DNA of 64,000 bases from Albula goreensis (lineage: Eukaryota; Chordata; Actinopteri; Albuliformes; Albulidae). The translations under genes and the position numbers were made by a program. The DNA lies in the NCBI GenBank assembly GCA_022829145.1, contig CM040743.1:4428146-4492145 (forward strand), in the 5' to 3' direction. Shown piece after piece: positions 1 to 12,600 of this stretch. Below the pieces are notes generated by a model. That model was given only the letters and a program-made list of their open reading frames with translations. It was not told the origin of the DNA and made no database searches. Numbering within the stretch: position 1 is the stretch's first letter; the number at the start of each line of letters is the position of its first letter.

Positions 1-1514
1 TGGTTTAATTTACTTTCGTCTCTCACATCTCAGGGACTCAAACTCAATTCATAACTCAACAGGTGCTCAAAAAGCACTGCAGTATTCGAGCACTTATTGG
101 GTTACAGAAGCTCTGCTTCTTTCTTGAGCACAATACATTATTGTCTTTGCCATTTTGTCTGCTCCCCCGAGTCACAGCCTTATTAAAATGTGTCAAAAAC
201 AACTCCAAAAAATATGGCTTGATGAGCGAGTTATGCTTAATATCTTCAGGAAGTGCAAAAGGGTAAAAGGCCTTTTGGGTAATCATGAAACAGAAAACTA
301 CTCAGACATCTCTAAATCAGTGTTTTATGTCCTAACTTAATAACATCGGTCATTCTTGTTTGAAGAACATAATTTAAGATGTCAAATCTCCAATAACTGC
401 TAAACTAAACTGATGAAATCATATTTATGAAACAGTGTAGATTAAAATAAATAGCCGAGCTGAATTAAACCTCTTCTCCTGTCAAATTATTACCTAATAG
501 AGGAGTGTTTGTACGAACCTTGTGAGACTGGCCAGAAGAGCATAATTCTGAGCCAGACATCTAAGATCTAAAACTATTATTTATTTATGTTAAAAGTAAT
601 TATTTAAATAAGACTTTATTCAAAAAAGGAATTACACTAGCATTTGTTTCAGCTGCAAATGTGATAGAGTTTGTTGGTCTGCTCTGCAGTTGTATTCTTT
701 CCTATTGACAAGCAATCACGTCTGATCATCTCAAGACTGTTTCTAAACAGTTATTTTCTGAAAGCTGAAAAGTTGGAAAATTGTTAAAGAGACTTGAGAC
801 TGAAAAGGAAGGCTAAGGATAACCGGTTTGTGAAATGCTAGTTTGAATTGTGTTGCTATACAAGCATTTCACAGTGCCTCTGAGTTATGCTAATTTGCAT
901 TTACTTCATATCTGTCACTCACTTGTAGTGTCAAAAAGGACAGCTGGCCCTGTTTATGAGGTTCAAAAGCTACTTCTCCAACAGGATTATAGTCTACAGC
1001 GACATCTAGTGGATAGAGTGGGAAAAGTGTGCAGTTAATGAACTTGCATCCAGACAGCTCTAGTGGTGCTGGTGGTCCTGTGGAACTATTTTTTTGGGCC
1101 CCCTCTCTGCTCAATTGTGCCAATGCTTGCAAATCCTTGCAATGACAGACTTTAAGTTGTCATTTTCACTGTAGTGAAGAATCATGGAAGATCAAAGTTT
1201 TCTCACAGTTTGGTTTGGTGAATAGAGGTCGGTAGGCATTGTGGGTGGTTCTGTGCCTCTGACAACTGGGAGTGCATTCGTGTTGCCGATGCCACATGTC
1301 AGACCCAGAAACATGAATATAGTACATTCTGTGCACGCAGCTATTTCTTTCATGTCTGAGTCTGCCCTGCATGAAAAAAGTATGTTGAGTGTCCATGAGG
1401 AGATAAGCAAGTGTATTAGTTAGCATGTCATTACATGTTTTTTTTTTGTTTTTTTTTCCAAAACTGTAGTGGGATTGATGCTGCTACAAAAACAAGGCCC
1501 AGGGCACTGAGAGT

Positions 1515-1941
<427 letters not shown>

Positions 1942-2225
1942 CAGACGCAGAAGCACACTGATTGGTAATCCATTTGAGACAGGATAATGTGGCGGTCCTG
2001 TGGGAGGCTGTGTAATTAGTGAGTGCATTTAGAAACATCTGGGAGAGGAGCGGAGGGAGAGAGCAGAGGGGATCACAAACAGCAGCTCTCTGTGTGGAGT
2101 CTCAGCCCACTACAGCACCGTTTTATCTCTCTTTTATCATCATTTCTTTTTCCTCAGCTATAATGGAGCCTCATACACTGCCAGGGGATTCTTACCCAAT
2201 GGGAGAAGGGAAGGGTAGGGTTCCA

Positions 2226-2400
2226 GTGTAGTGTAGTGGTTGGGGAGCTAGGCTCGTAATTTAAAGGGTGCTGGTTTCATTCTCAGGTCAAACACTATCC
2301 TTGTACCCTTGGACAAGCTACCTCACCTGAATTCCTTCAAGAAACATCCAGCTAAATAATAAATGGATAGCATATCACCTGCACAGCATCAGATGATGTA
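2226..2400 (+). mobile_element. tRNA-derived SINE copy (degraded)
   Basis: A tRNA-like head shows an A-box-like stretch (TAGTGGTTGGG, 2234-2244) and a degenerate B box (GGTTTCATTCT, about 2273-2283). It is followed by a tRNA-unrelated body with the 'CCCTTGGACAAG...CACCTGAATT' sequence typical of fish SINEs and a tail near 2390. Other copies occur at 11781, 24215 and 26775, and inverted at 49764 and 50296. Confidence 0.7.
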
Positions 2401-3369
2401 ATATTAGGCTAACTTTTCTGTGTGGGCCCACCAAATGTACACTCATAAATCAAAATCTCACATATCCTCTATAAATACATAAATAAATACACACACCCGC
2501 ACTGTGTGAGATGTATCTCTCTGGGGTACAGACTTGATGGATGGTTACTTCTGCTTACGAAAATAACAACGTGCAATGTCATAAAATATCCAGAAGATGG
2601 CAGCAGGTGGACTCTTCTTAACAAGCATTCTTGTATTTATATGCAGTGACGACTTTTACGATTCACAGACTGTAGTAATTGGAAAATAACATATAAATCA
2701 CTGTTTAAATAAAATATAATGTAAAATCTACTCTGACCTCTGCATACAGTTAGCTGACAGACTACTGCAGTCAGAAGGGTATACATTAAGAAACATTCAT
2801 TTCTAGGTTGTTACATACGCAGAAGCAATGCAGTTGATCTGCTGCAAAGGTACAGTTCCGTACAATGCTATCTTAGATGGCTAACCAGAGTATTACCGAA
2901 TCTGTTTGCAGCTTGTTTTATCTTGGGTAGCTTGCAAGTTTGTTTGCAACATAGCCATAATGAAACTATGGGGAACAAATTCAACAACTTCAGAGCGAAG
3001 CCCGGGGTATTTCACATTTACATTTGGTCAATCTGATGACGACATCTAGCTATTAAAAACACGTATTTCACAAAAAGAGAAGATCCTAGGCAACAGGGCA
3101 ACAGTAATAAAGACTCTACACGGACAAGATGAAGTTGAATATTGTCCCATTCGTTTTTTAACATAACGCCCTATGGCCGGAACTTGTTCACGCCAGCAAC
3201 AAGTGGCATGTTAAAAGGAACAGAAGCAACGACCGGAACTTCAAAGCTGCAACAATAAGCTTACAGTCTCTGACGAGCAATACTATCTGGCCAAGTTACT
3301 CGTTTCGTCGACCGGATAGAGCTAACCGAGTCCTGACGATTTGGACGCCCAGAGTGTCCCGGATGTAGT

Positions 3370-3616
3370 TGAGGGAGAGGCGGGGCTCGGCTGTCGGTCT
3401 GGGCTTTGCTCTTGTGTAGATATCTCGCTAGCTCAGTTTAGTATGTGCGAGTGAGAGATGGACCGAGGGCGCTCTTCCGACTAGCGAAACCTCAGCGACT
3501 CATACACCCAGAAGTATTGAAATAATAGCTGAGATCGAGTCGCTGAAGACAAAAAAAGAAAAGCAAATACGCTGTCCATCTTTCACCTCCACTTCACACA
3601 CCCTAACACGGCATTG
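3370..3616 (+). promoter_or_regulatory. wac: wac proximal promoter and 5'UTR region
   Basis: The region just upstream of the wac start has a GC box (GGCGGGGC, 3379-3386) and no TATA box, as expected for a housekeeping-type promoter. The transcription start cannot be fixed from sequence. If it lies near 3390-3430, the leader would contain two tiny upstream ORFs: ATG 3443 with stop 3452-3454, and ATG 3458 with stop 3482-3484. Confidence 0.5.
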
Positions 3617-3657
3617 ATGGTAATGCATGCAAGGAAACAACCGAGACTCATTGATGG
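3617..3657 (+). CDS. wac: wac coding exon 1
   Basis: It encodes [14 protein letters not shown] with the last codon split. The start matches the conserved vertebrate MVM-ARKQ N-terminus. The donor is GG|GTAAAC at 3658. A second in-frame ATG lies at 3623. Confidence 0.93.
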
Positions 3658-6600
3658 GTAAACCTCTCAATATTTTTTATTTTCCGATTTCTTCTCCCTT
3701 CCCCGCTTTGACAAATCCGCCATTTTTGTTGCTACCAAAATAAGTAGAAACTTAGTGAAGCTGTTTCGGCTGTTGATATTTCTTGCATAGTTTCGAATAT
3801 CGACATTTCAACGATTTGCTGCTTCTCTAATTGTTTTCTCTTTCTATTTATAGGTGCAACGATCGAAGGGATTCTCAACCCTATCAGGTAGCTATGGTTA
3901 TAAGAGACAGAAATAAGATTAAAAGGGCTAATCTAGCGCAGGCTTTCAGAACACCTACAGGCCGGAGTGCGGAAAAATATATCAGAAAAGTGTTCAGACC
4001 TTTTCATCCAGAAACCCAATCTAGGTTTTCATGAAAGTAAAAAGTACGACATGTTTACAGTTGAAGAAAGGGTCTTTGACCGTCGAAGTGTAGTCCACTT
4101 GATTTGTTTAATATTTTGATTTCGTTAAGGCCTGCGATGTTACTTGCAAGCCACATACCGATAAACTAGTTAGCTTGCTGGACGCTTAGTCAACTATCGT
4201 TAGAAAATAGAACACATTTAGATTTTGAATGCATTCAAATTCCAAAATATCGACTAGCCAGTAAGCTAACATACATGGCTGTTATTTTCTGCCTGCTCGT
4301 TGACTTGTGGGTGGGTCTACAGTCTCACAGCCTGCTAGTTAGAGCTACATCAGTAGTCATGCATTTGACAAACGTTAATGTATTCGCTCAGGTTGCTAAC
4401 TCGGTGAAATCACTGTGAACAATAGCAGGCGGGAATAATAAAACCCATCTAAGGTTAACAAAGTTTAGATTTGAGTATCTATGAGACCTAGCTAGCTATG
4501 AAGCTGAGTCGAGTAGCTGCAGCATTGCACCGTGACGTAACGTTAGATTGCCAGCTAGCCATCTTGTCAGTTAATTGGTGGCTATAGCCGAGTTATTTGT
4601 CTTGTTAATGTCGCATCGCTTAGCAGAGCAATGTGTGTTTTGTAGGACGTGTGTCGTTGACCGTTATATATTTGGAGGTGTTGAATTTGTTTTGCAGGCC
4701 CTTAGGTACCCATCAAAGAGTCACCCCGGCAGCGATCACCGCCATGAGAAGATGCGAGACAGTTCAGACCCAAGTCCACCGTGCAAAATGCTCCGGCGGT
4801 CTGACAGCCCCGAAAACAAACACAGCGACGGCACAGGCCATAGCAAGGCGAAAGCAGTGCACCCGCATCGGCTCAGAGAGCGAGATGGAGGTAAGAAGTC
4901 ACCTGAAGTTGTGCCCAGTAGCTAGCCAGTTGCTAATCAGCATCTAGTTGCAAATCACTGTCTACAGTTCTGAATAGCTGTCACAAAATTAGTCTTCCCA
5001 TTAGGTGCTTTGTGTAGCGTGTTAGGGTGACTAGGTGTTGAATCACTTGTTGCAAAGTCTGCAGAGCTACTGAAAGTGGCTGAATACAGCCAGAAGTAGA
5101 TGCTAGACTTATTATTATTGTTATTAAACTCATGTGCTAAAACATACATGGTAGCAGACTGCAATTTCCCATGTACATTTGTGCTGCCATTCTGGGCCCA
5201 TGTGTTCAGGTACAATGCATTATGAAAACTTTTAAGCCCCATTACAAAAATGCCAAACATTTTATGTTTGTCAACCTCTTGCAAGGTTGTAGGACTTATG
5301 ATTGTTTTGATGGAGAACCATCTCAGACCAGCATTATAAACTAACACGCTTTGGATAAGGCAGATGGCAATTCTGGTTGAATTGAGTAGCATTCTCCTTT
5401 ATGTCTGGAAACATGCATGAGCTGGAGGACTTGCAGAAGTAACCAGGTGACTAAACTGCCTCAGATTTCAGCGGTACACACCTGCTGGTGTCTGCTTCGC
5501 TAAGCGTCTGCTCCGTCCCGGTCCCAGTGAGATTGTTCGGGCCTGCAGTTAAAGGAAAGGGCACATCCATAAAGAGCACAGTCTGAGCGGGAAGGGGAAG
5601 TGGACTGATCAATATCTTACCGTTCGGCTGTGGCATTTCACTGTTCGCCGTTTTGTCAATGAGGTGCATTAATGGGTTCAATTACACAGCGTTTTTGCCT
5701 TTCCCAATGGCAACTTGAACCAGCAGTGAGAGACAGTCTGCTTCTGTGACCGACATCCTTGAGCAAATTCCATGGTAACTGCAGACAAGGCTTGTGTGAA
5801 CCCCCAATTACCATTGCCAATCAGTTTGTGGAAATTCAACATCAGAAATACTCACATTACGCACTAGGGTGTTATGCTCTAAGTAATTCCGCTCTGTCAG
5901 TGAGCAGCAGTTAACGGCTGCCATTTCATAGTATAATCATTCCCTTGTTTGCTGTAAATGAACATGTTTCTTGGAGTGCCGAAAGTATATAACCCATTTT
6001 TTAAGTTTGCAGAAAGTGTCTGGGAAGCCGAGTTGGCACCGGCACGCTGAAGTTATGCTGTCAGAGAAACGCTGTGTGGTGGGATCAGAGAGCCCTGTAG
6101 CAGGACTCCTCTTCCCTTTCTGCACACGCTGACAAAAGATCCACCTGTCCTAAAGTTTTGAGAGACTGTGGAGCGCCCCAGTCACACATATGGACATCAG
6201 GCTTTCAGTGACTAAGAGCACAAAGCACATCTTTACAGTTTGGTAGTTGCCACAGTTTAACACCGTTGTCCCAAACAAATCTGACGGTCATGTGCAGTCA
6301 TACTCTGTTTCCTTAATCACAAAGCAAGTGAGTAGCTCACTTGGGTTAAACTAGGTGCCGTGACTCCAGTAATGTGTGTTGCTACCAAATGTTATTAGTA
6401 ACTCCCTGACTTGAACCAATCATTGCATGCTACTCCCCCCCTTTTCTGCCTTGCCTCATTAAGCCATCTTTACTATCAGTGTATTTCGTCCACTGTATGG
6501 TGTGCATGCATTGTGTCAGTTTTAGGCAGGGCTTGCTGAAAGCAACAGGTATGCAGAGTGTCTCCTTTAACGCTTTGAATACTACTCTGGGCAGGCACAG

Positions 6601-9600
6601 TAAAAGAGCTGATTCGTGTGATTTGTAAAGCCACCAGCGTAAGAAAAAGCATACATGCATAAAGAAATACTTCCTGGTTGTGTTTCCTCATACGGAAAGC
6701 TTAGGAATATTCAAATGATAATATGTGACATACACTACCTTCCGCCTGCGCCAAATGGCACACTTCCTCTTAACAGCAGCATGTGAGCGAATGGCCAGGG
6801 CGCTCCGCGCTTGCCAAACGGTGACTTTTGGAGTGGCCACTGAAACGGTGAGGTCTTGAGGTGAAGTGCCCCACGCATTGGCTTTGCCGCAGCGAGTTGG
6901 TGCGGCAGAATCATGCAGTATGGCTTCAGATCGTGTGTTGTGAAGGAAATGGTGTCCACGCCGCCTTCACATGAGCATCAGCCGGACCGCGGTTCTGTCG
7001 CCCTCTTTGCTTGGGATCAGATTTCAGGACCTTGGGCCTGATTGTGTGTTACACCAATTAAAGGCCAAAGCCTGTTCTGTCCCTCTCTGCAAGTCTGTCA
7101 ATTAAAGGTTATTATGTCTTGGAGGTGCTTCTTGGCCCCTTTAAGTTGTCACTGTATCCGTAGCAGCGAGGCGCAGGAAAACATCAGATGGTGTCATAAG
7201 ACAGTAATGCAATTTTCAGAACCGTGGTAGAGCGCCAGAGCTGTCCTTCAGGCGCAGTGGCAACGCAGGTTTACTGTCAGCGCTAACGACGGTGACGCCA
7301 GGGTCCTACCTCTGCTGTTGCCATAGTTATTGAGCCCCGGCGGCTCTGTGCCGTGGTTACCGCCACCTGTCGCACACCGCTGGCAGGCTCGTGGGAGAGG
7401 GAGCCGCAGGATCTACGCATCACGTTTCCTCTCCTCTACTTTCGCCTCCATTTCAGACAGAGACACGCACAGCTGTGCTGCCACCGTACAAATCCGTGGC
7501 ACTGTAATTCAGACTTTATACTGATAAAGTGCTGCGTTTAGGGTGTAAATGATTTACATCATGTGTGTCAAAGTTCATTTTGTAGTAGTTTGGAATGCGG
7601 CCATTGCAGGCATGAACTGTTGCATTCTACTTGTGTGAGATTGACAGACCGTTTTGGGGAAGAAAAAAATACTGCAGAAATTACTTAAAGTAATATGCTC
7701 CATTTTGATCAATATGCTGTTCGTTTGGGCCACTAAAATAAAGCATTTGTCAGTTTTATAGTTCCTACAATACTTAAACCATTTGCACTAAAGGGGTTCA
7801 GCCCTTTGATTGTATGAGGAATGGTAAGGGTAAGCTTTTTTGACAGGGTATCAGTTTGATCTGTGATATTTATCTTTCTTACAGCTTCAATGCTTTTGGT
7901 GTGTGAAATATTTTCAGTCCTGCCCACTTTGTCATGGCAGAATCGATGCTTTTGAAACTTTAATCAGGACGCTCTGTGTCAAAGTGAGGTACATCACTCT
8001 TGTTTCGGACTGTCGCTTTTATCAAGAAAGAGAAGAATGTTGAGCTAAGAATAAACAGTTTGCAGTGAGACAAAAGCTGTTGTAACACACCCAAAATTCA
8101 GTGACATGACAACATATACTACTGTGTGACCCTGCTCCTGAACTATGCATTTTAGACACCTCTGTATGTAAATGTGAAATGAATGACCTATGTAGCACTG
8201 TGCTGTAAAATGAAAGAAAAAATTCTGCTTTGTGTGGGCAAAGTTATTCTCTTAGCTCGAATTCTCTATGAACTCAGTATTGTGTGTATTGTGTCTGTAA
8301 TTATATAGTTGAATGGATGCCTGAGATCTGGACATGGCAATGAGTGTCAGTTAGTTACCTCGGCCGGGCGAGTGCCACCGCAGTCCTGCGTGGGCTGTCT
8401 CAGAGCTGTGCGCTAATAGCTTTATAAATCAATATCGCACATTTTAATTCATACAAAGTTAATGAACCTCCGCTGTTAAAAGGTTAATTGCGTCAGTTTG
8501 ATTTAATTAACAAGGAGGCATTTTACTGCCGCGCTTGGTGACAGCCTGCCGTTTGGTGAATTTTGGCATCTCTGGCTGCATCCTATTTAGATAACTTTAA
8601 TTAAGTTTCTTATTTACGTCTCTGCAGTCTGTCTGGTGTCTTTCAGGATGCAGAAGCCATGACTGTACTTTCACTTCTCCTGTCATTTGGCCATGGGGTG
8701 AATATGACTGTTTGCAAAAATAGTATGAGTTTATACAATGTTGGTGACTGAGAATGAATTGTCAATAATTTATTATGACAATTTCAACAAACAGAGCAGG
8801 AGTGGAATGCCTGCTATAAACATAGTAATTAAGATCCCATTTACAGTGATTGAAATTTCATGTGAAAGCTGTATGCCCGAGGGACTGTAACTGGCAGAGA
8901 GGTGGTCTGTAGGCCTTCAGATCCATCACCACTGGTATTTGGCAAACAGCGGTTACAATATATAATCCTGCTAAGTTCTTTTGGCAGAAGGCTGTCTTAC
9001 CTCAGTTTAGGTTACGAGTGACTAGTACACTTTTCCTGTTGGTGGTTGGGAAACTTAAACATTTTTATTTGACAAATATATTTTTTGTTTTTTATTATTT
9101 ATTCTGAACTTTGCACTGAGTCAAGGGCCATCACTGTCCCTGATGCTTAGCTGGTTCATTGTAAAGACTGACTGAGGGTGTTCGTGGTGAATGTAAACAC
9201 TTTGTTTTGGGCTGGGCTGGTTTAGAGGTGTCAGACGTTTGTGTCCACGGAAGTGCCTTAGACACCTGTGGATGTTCGAGTAACGTCAGATGAAACCGCT
9301 GAAGGTGGAATGAGATTTGCATGTGGTCTGAAGTCACCTGTGACTAATCTCATGCTGAATTTTCTCGTGTCATGGGGAAACAGCTCCACCTTTCCAGTGT
9401 GATAAGTTCTCAACATCTCTACAGGTTCAGTCCAAACCCCTATACACCAACCATGTCGGGATCTGTTCAGCTTGTTAACCTTCATTTCTGTTTTCTCTTT
9501 CAGGGACCAGTTATTCTCCACAGGAAAACTCCCATAATCACAGTGCACTTCATAGCTCGAATTCACATTCTAATCCAAGCAGAACGTCAGAGGCAGTAAG

Positions 9601-12600
9601 TACCTCCTGTGTGTATGTGTGTGTGTGTATGTCTGTCTGTCCCCATCCTGTTGCCACGGCATGACAAAGTGAAAGTGGTGTTTGCGTGTGAAGCGTACTG
9701 CGTTTCAGAGATGAGGGGGCGGGGGGGAACCCCTACTTCCGGATGGCTGCGCCTGGGTAGCTTGGCAGTCGGAAGCGCGCAGCCTGGCTTGTATCAACAC
9801 GTCTGTGTGACACGAGAGTACATCAGGACAAAGGCCTCGACTTTCCCCTTCAGTTTCCACTCGCTTAGGCTTGGAACCCGTACGATCAGATCCTAAGACG
9901 TTCTCGACTTTCCGCCTGGGAGCGGCACTCACTGCAGCAAGCGGTTGCCACGGCAGGAAAATGGCAGTGCAGACATTGGCCAGATTCTCAGTGGACGGTT
10001 CTCAGAAGCCTGGCGTGTTAGATGCGCTACAGAGGGACAGCGCATGCTAAATCCCACCCTGTCCTGTTTGGCCTGATTGGTACCAACAAGAGTGAGCAAC
10101 TCCACTCCTGCAGGCCTGGAGTATATGCATCATTTCGTTTCCACCAATTAGTTTGGTTTGCTAATAAGCTCTACACACAAATGCTGGTTCACTTGCTAAC
10201 TAGGACACAGATGAATCTTTTCCAAGCTGCCATTTGTTATCTTGCATATGAATTTATTTAGAACATGTGATCATGTAAGTATATGTTTAAATAGTTAAGA
10301 GAAGGTGGTTTAAAATGCAGAACAGGATCTAGTCCTCCATAACCACCCTTGGGTTGGAAAGTACTGGGTAGATTCTGCCAGGGGTAGGGTGGGAATGACG
10401 TTTAAGACCCACTGCTTCAGGCTCCTTCACATGGCTCAAAATTGGCTGCATTACATGTGATTTCATGAGGTCAGCTTTAGTGATGTACATGTTCTGTGGC
10501 ATTCACACTGCTCTGGAGATGCATGCAGTGTGACCAGTTTTGTTTTTGGGGGCGGGGACTGTATCTTTGCGGATCATTCTGTATGCTACCTGTGGAGGTG
10601 ACACCCCAAATCAAGATCCTTGTGGTCACACTACAAAAAAAAACAACCTCTCTTCACAAGTGAGATTTCAGCCAAATTTCACCTTGGTGCCTGCCAGCCT
10701 GTGGGTGCGTTGCTGGAGAAAAAGGAGCTGCGTGCTCTGCAGGCTAGCGTTTCTAACATGCCGTCATACCCATGAGGGAAATGCCTGTTCAAACATCCAA
10801 CAGGTTGCACAGCCTTACTGGAGCAGGTGGCCGTCTGCTCATTCATCGTGCTTTTTCAGAAATTATTCCATCGTGGATTTTGAGTTGTTTACAAAAATAC
10901 TGGACTTTGGGCATGTTGAAACGTTGAGTTTACTCAGGCTGTTTTGCGTAAGATGGACAGCACAAAATAGGCAAACACTGTTTCATCAGAAGAAAGGTTA
11001 ATAAAAAGTGCCAAATAAACTTTGCATGGTTTAAGATATTATTCAATCGAATATCACTGTCTGAGCCAGTGAGCCACCAGTTTCTGTAAGAAACCCCTGA
11101 CAGCAAAGCTACGCTAACAAGCTAAACATCAATAAGAAATCTGTCCCAATTTGTTTTGCTTTAGCTTTACGTTTAAACATTGTTATGAAACTCATTCTGC
11201 TTTGACAGGTGATGATCCAAGCTATGATTTTATTTTTGTCTGCTTGATGTTCGAGTAAGAACATGGTAATACGCCGATATCACAGTGAGCGGGAATTTCA
11301 CTGCTCTCCTTTGAATGTTGACAGTTGGAGAAAATGCTTTGTTTCTGGGCAGGCAACGGTTTTCCTTTAACTCCGTTTCCCTGGCTGGGGAGAAACGATG
11401 ACAGCGCTGCCTTTCAGTTTGTCTCATTCTCAGGCTGGCAGATCCTCTCACAAACACAGCGCACACAAAAGCATGGTTTAAACAGTCTTTCATTCTTTCA
11501 TATGAAAAGCGCATCATAATACCGTTTAGCCTCGTATGGAGTGCGCTCAAATTTTGGAGGTGTCTTACGCAAGCGTCAAGCAAGAAGTCCTTTTCAGGAG
11601 GCCTCGGTGTTTTGTGCCCCCCTTTACGAAGATGTTCTTATTCTAGGGCTCTTCAGAATCAATTTGTGTGCTTCACAGCGAGCGAGGAGAGGAGTGAAGA
11701 CTATGTAGGAGGGTCTGAACTAACAAGCTGCCATCATTCAAGAGACGGTAGCTGCTGCTAGCCAAATCATTAGCTGAACAGGGGTGGCAGTGTAGTATAA
11801 TGGTCAGAGAGCTGAGCTCGTAAGTCAGAGGTCATGGGTTCAATTACCAGGTAGTACTCTGTCTGCTGGATTTCTGTAATTTTAACTTGGGTGCAGTAGC
11901 CAGACAAGTTGGTAGTGTCAGTTCATTTTCCATCTGACATAGGGGCATGGCTGTCGGTGCACAAGACTATTGTGTTCATCTCCTGTATGTCTCTGTTGCA
12001 TTGACAGCCTTATTTGATGCAAACGCTGACTAGTGTGGCCATAGCAAGCATATTCCCTGCATCAGCAAGAAGTAGATATCAGTGACAGATACCAAGCCTG
12101 TACTGAGATGAGGCCGTTGTGTTAATGGAGGAGGAGAAGAAATGCTCCACCGCCAATGGTAACCACAGGCATGAGACAGGGTATGTGCTTCACAGCCTCC
12201 TGCCTCAGACGGAGGTCTGATGAGCCATCTTTTCTGTGGGGCTTCTTCAGCCTCCTGCTCCAGCATTGGGTCTCATTGAAATGAACCCAGCCTGTCATTT
12301 ATGAATAGCCCCATACTACCACAAACTATAGTCTTCTAGATAGACTTTTTTTTTTTTTTTTTTTATATAGACTTCTGCATCGTGGCCATTGTGATGGTGA
12401 CCGTAATGCTTTGAATTCAAAAATTGTATACCTTATAGAAGGTTGACGGCTTCTGAGAAATCACTTTTTAATGCAAGTTTTGTTCAATTTGCTTTTAAAA
12501 ATTTTTTAAATTTTTCAGTCTTGATAATCACTCTTAATTTCTTTTTTTTTTTTTTTTAAACTTATTTCAGGTCTTTATAATGGGAAGAACGTTTCGTCTT

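Noticed and set aside
10540..11001. 153-codon plus-strand frame in wac intron 4
   Set aside because: No family similarity, no splice-site support and no codon bias like that of the real exons.
11781..11870. Functional tRNA gene
   Set aside because: A and B boxes are present, but the acceptor stem and anticodon arm do not pair by eye and related copies are dispersed, so a SINE fits better.
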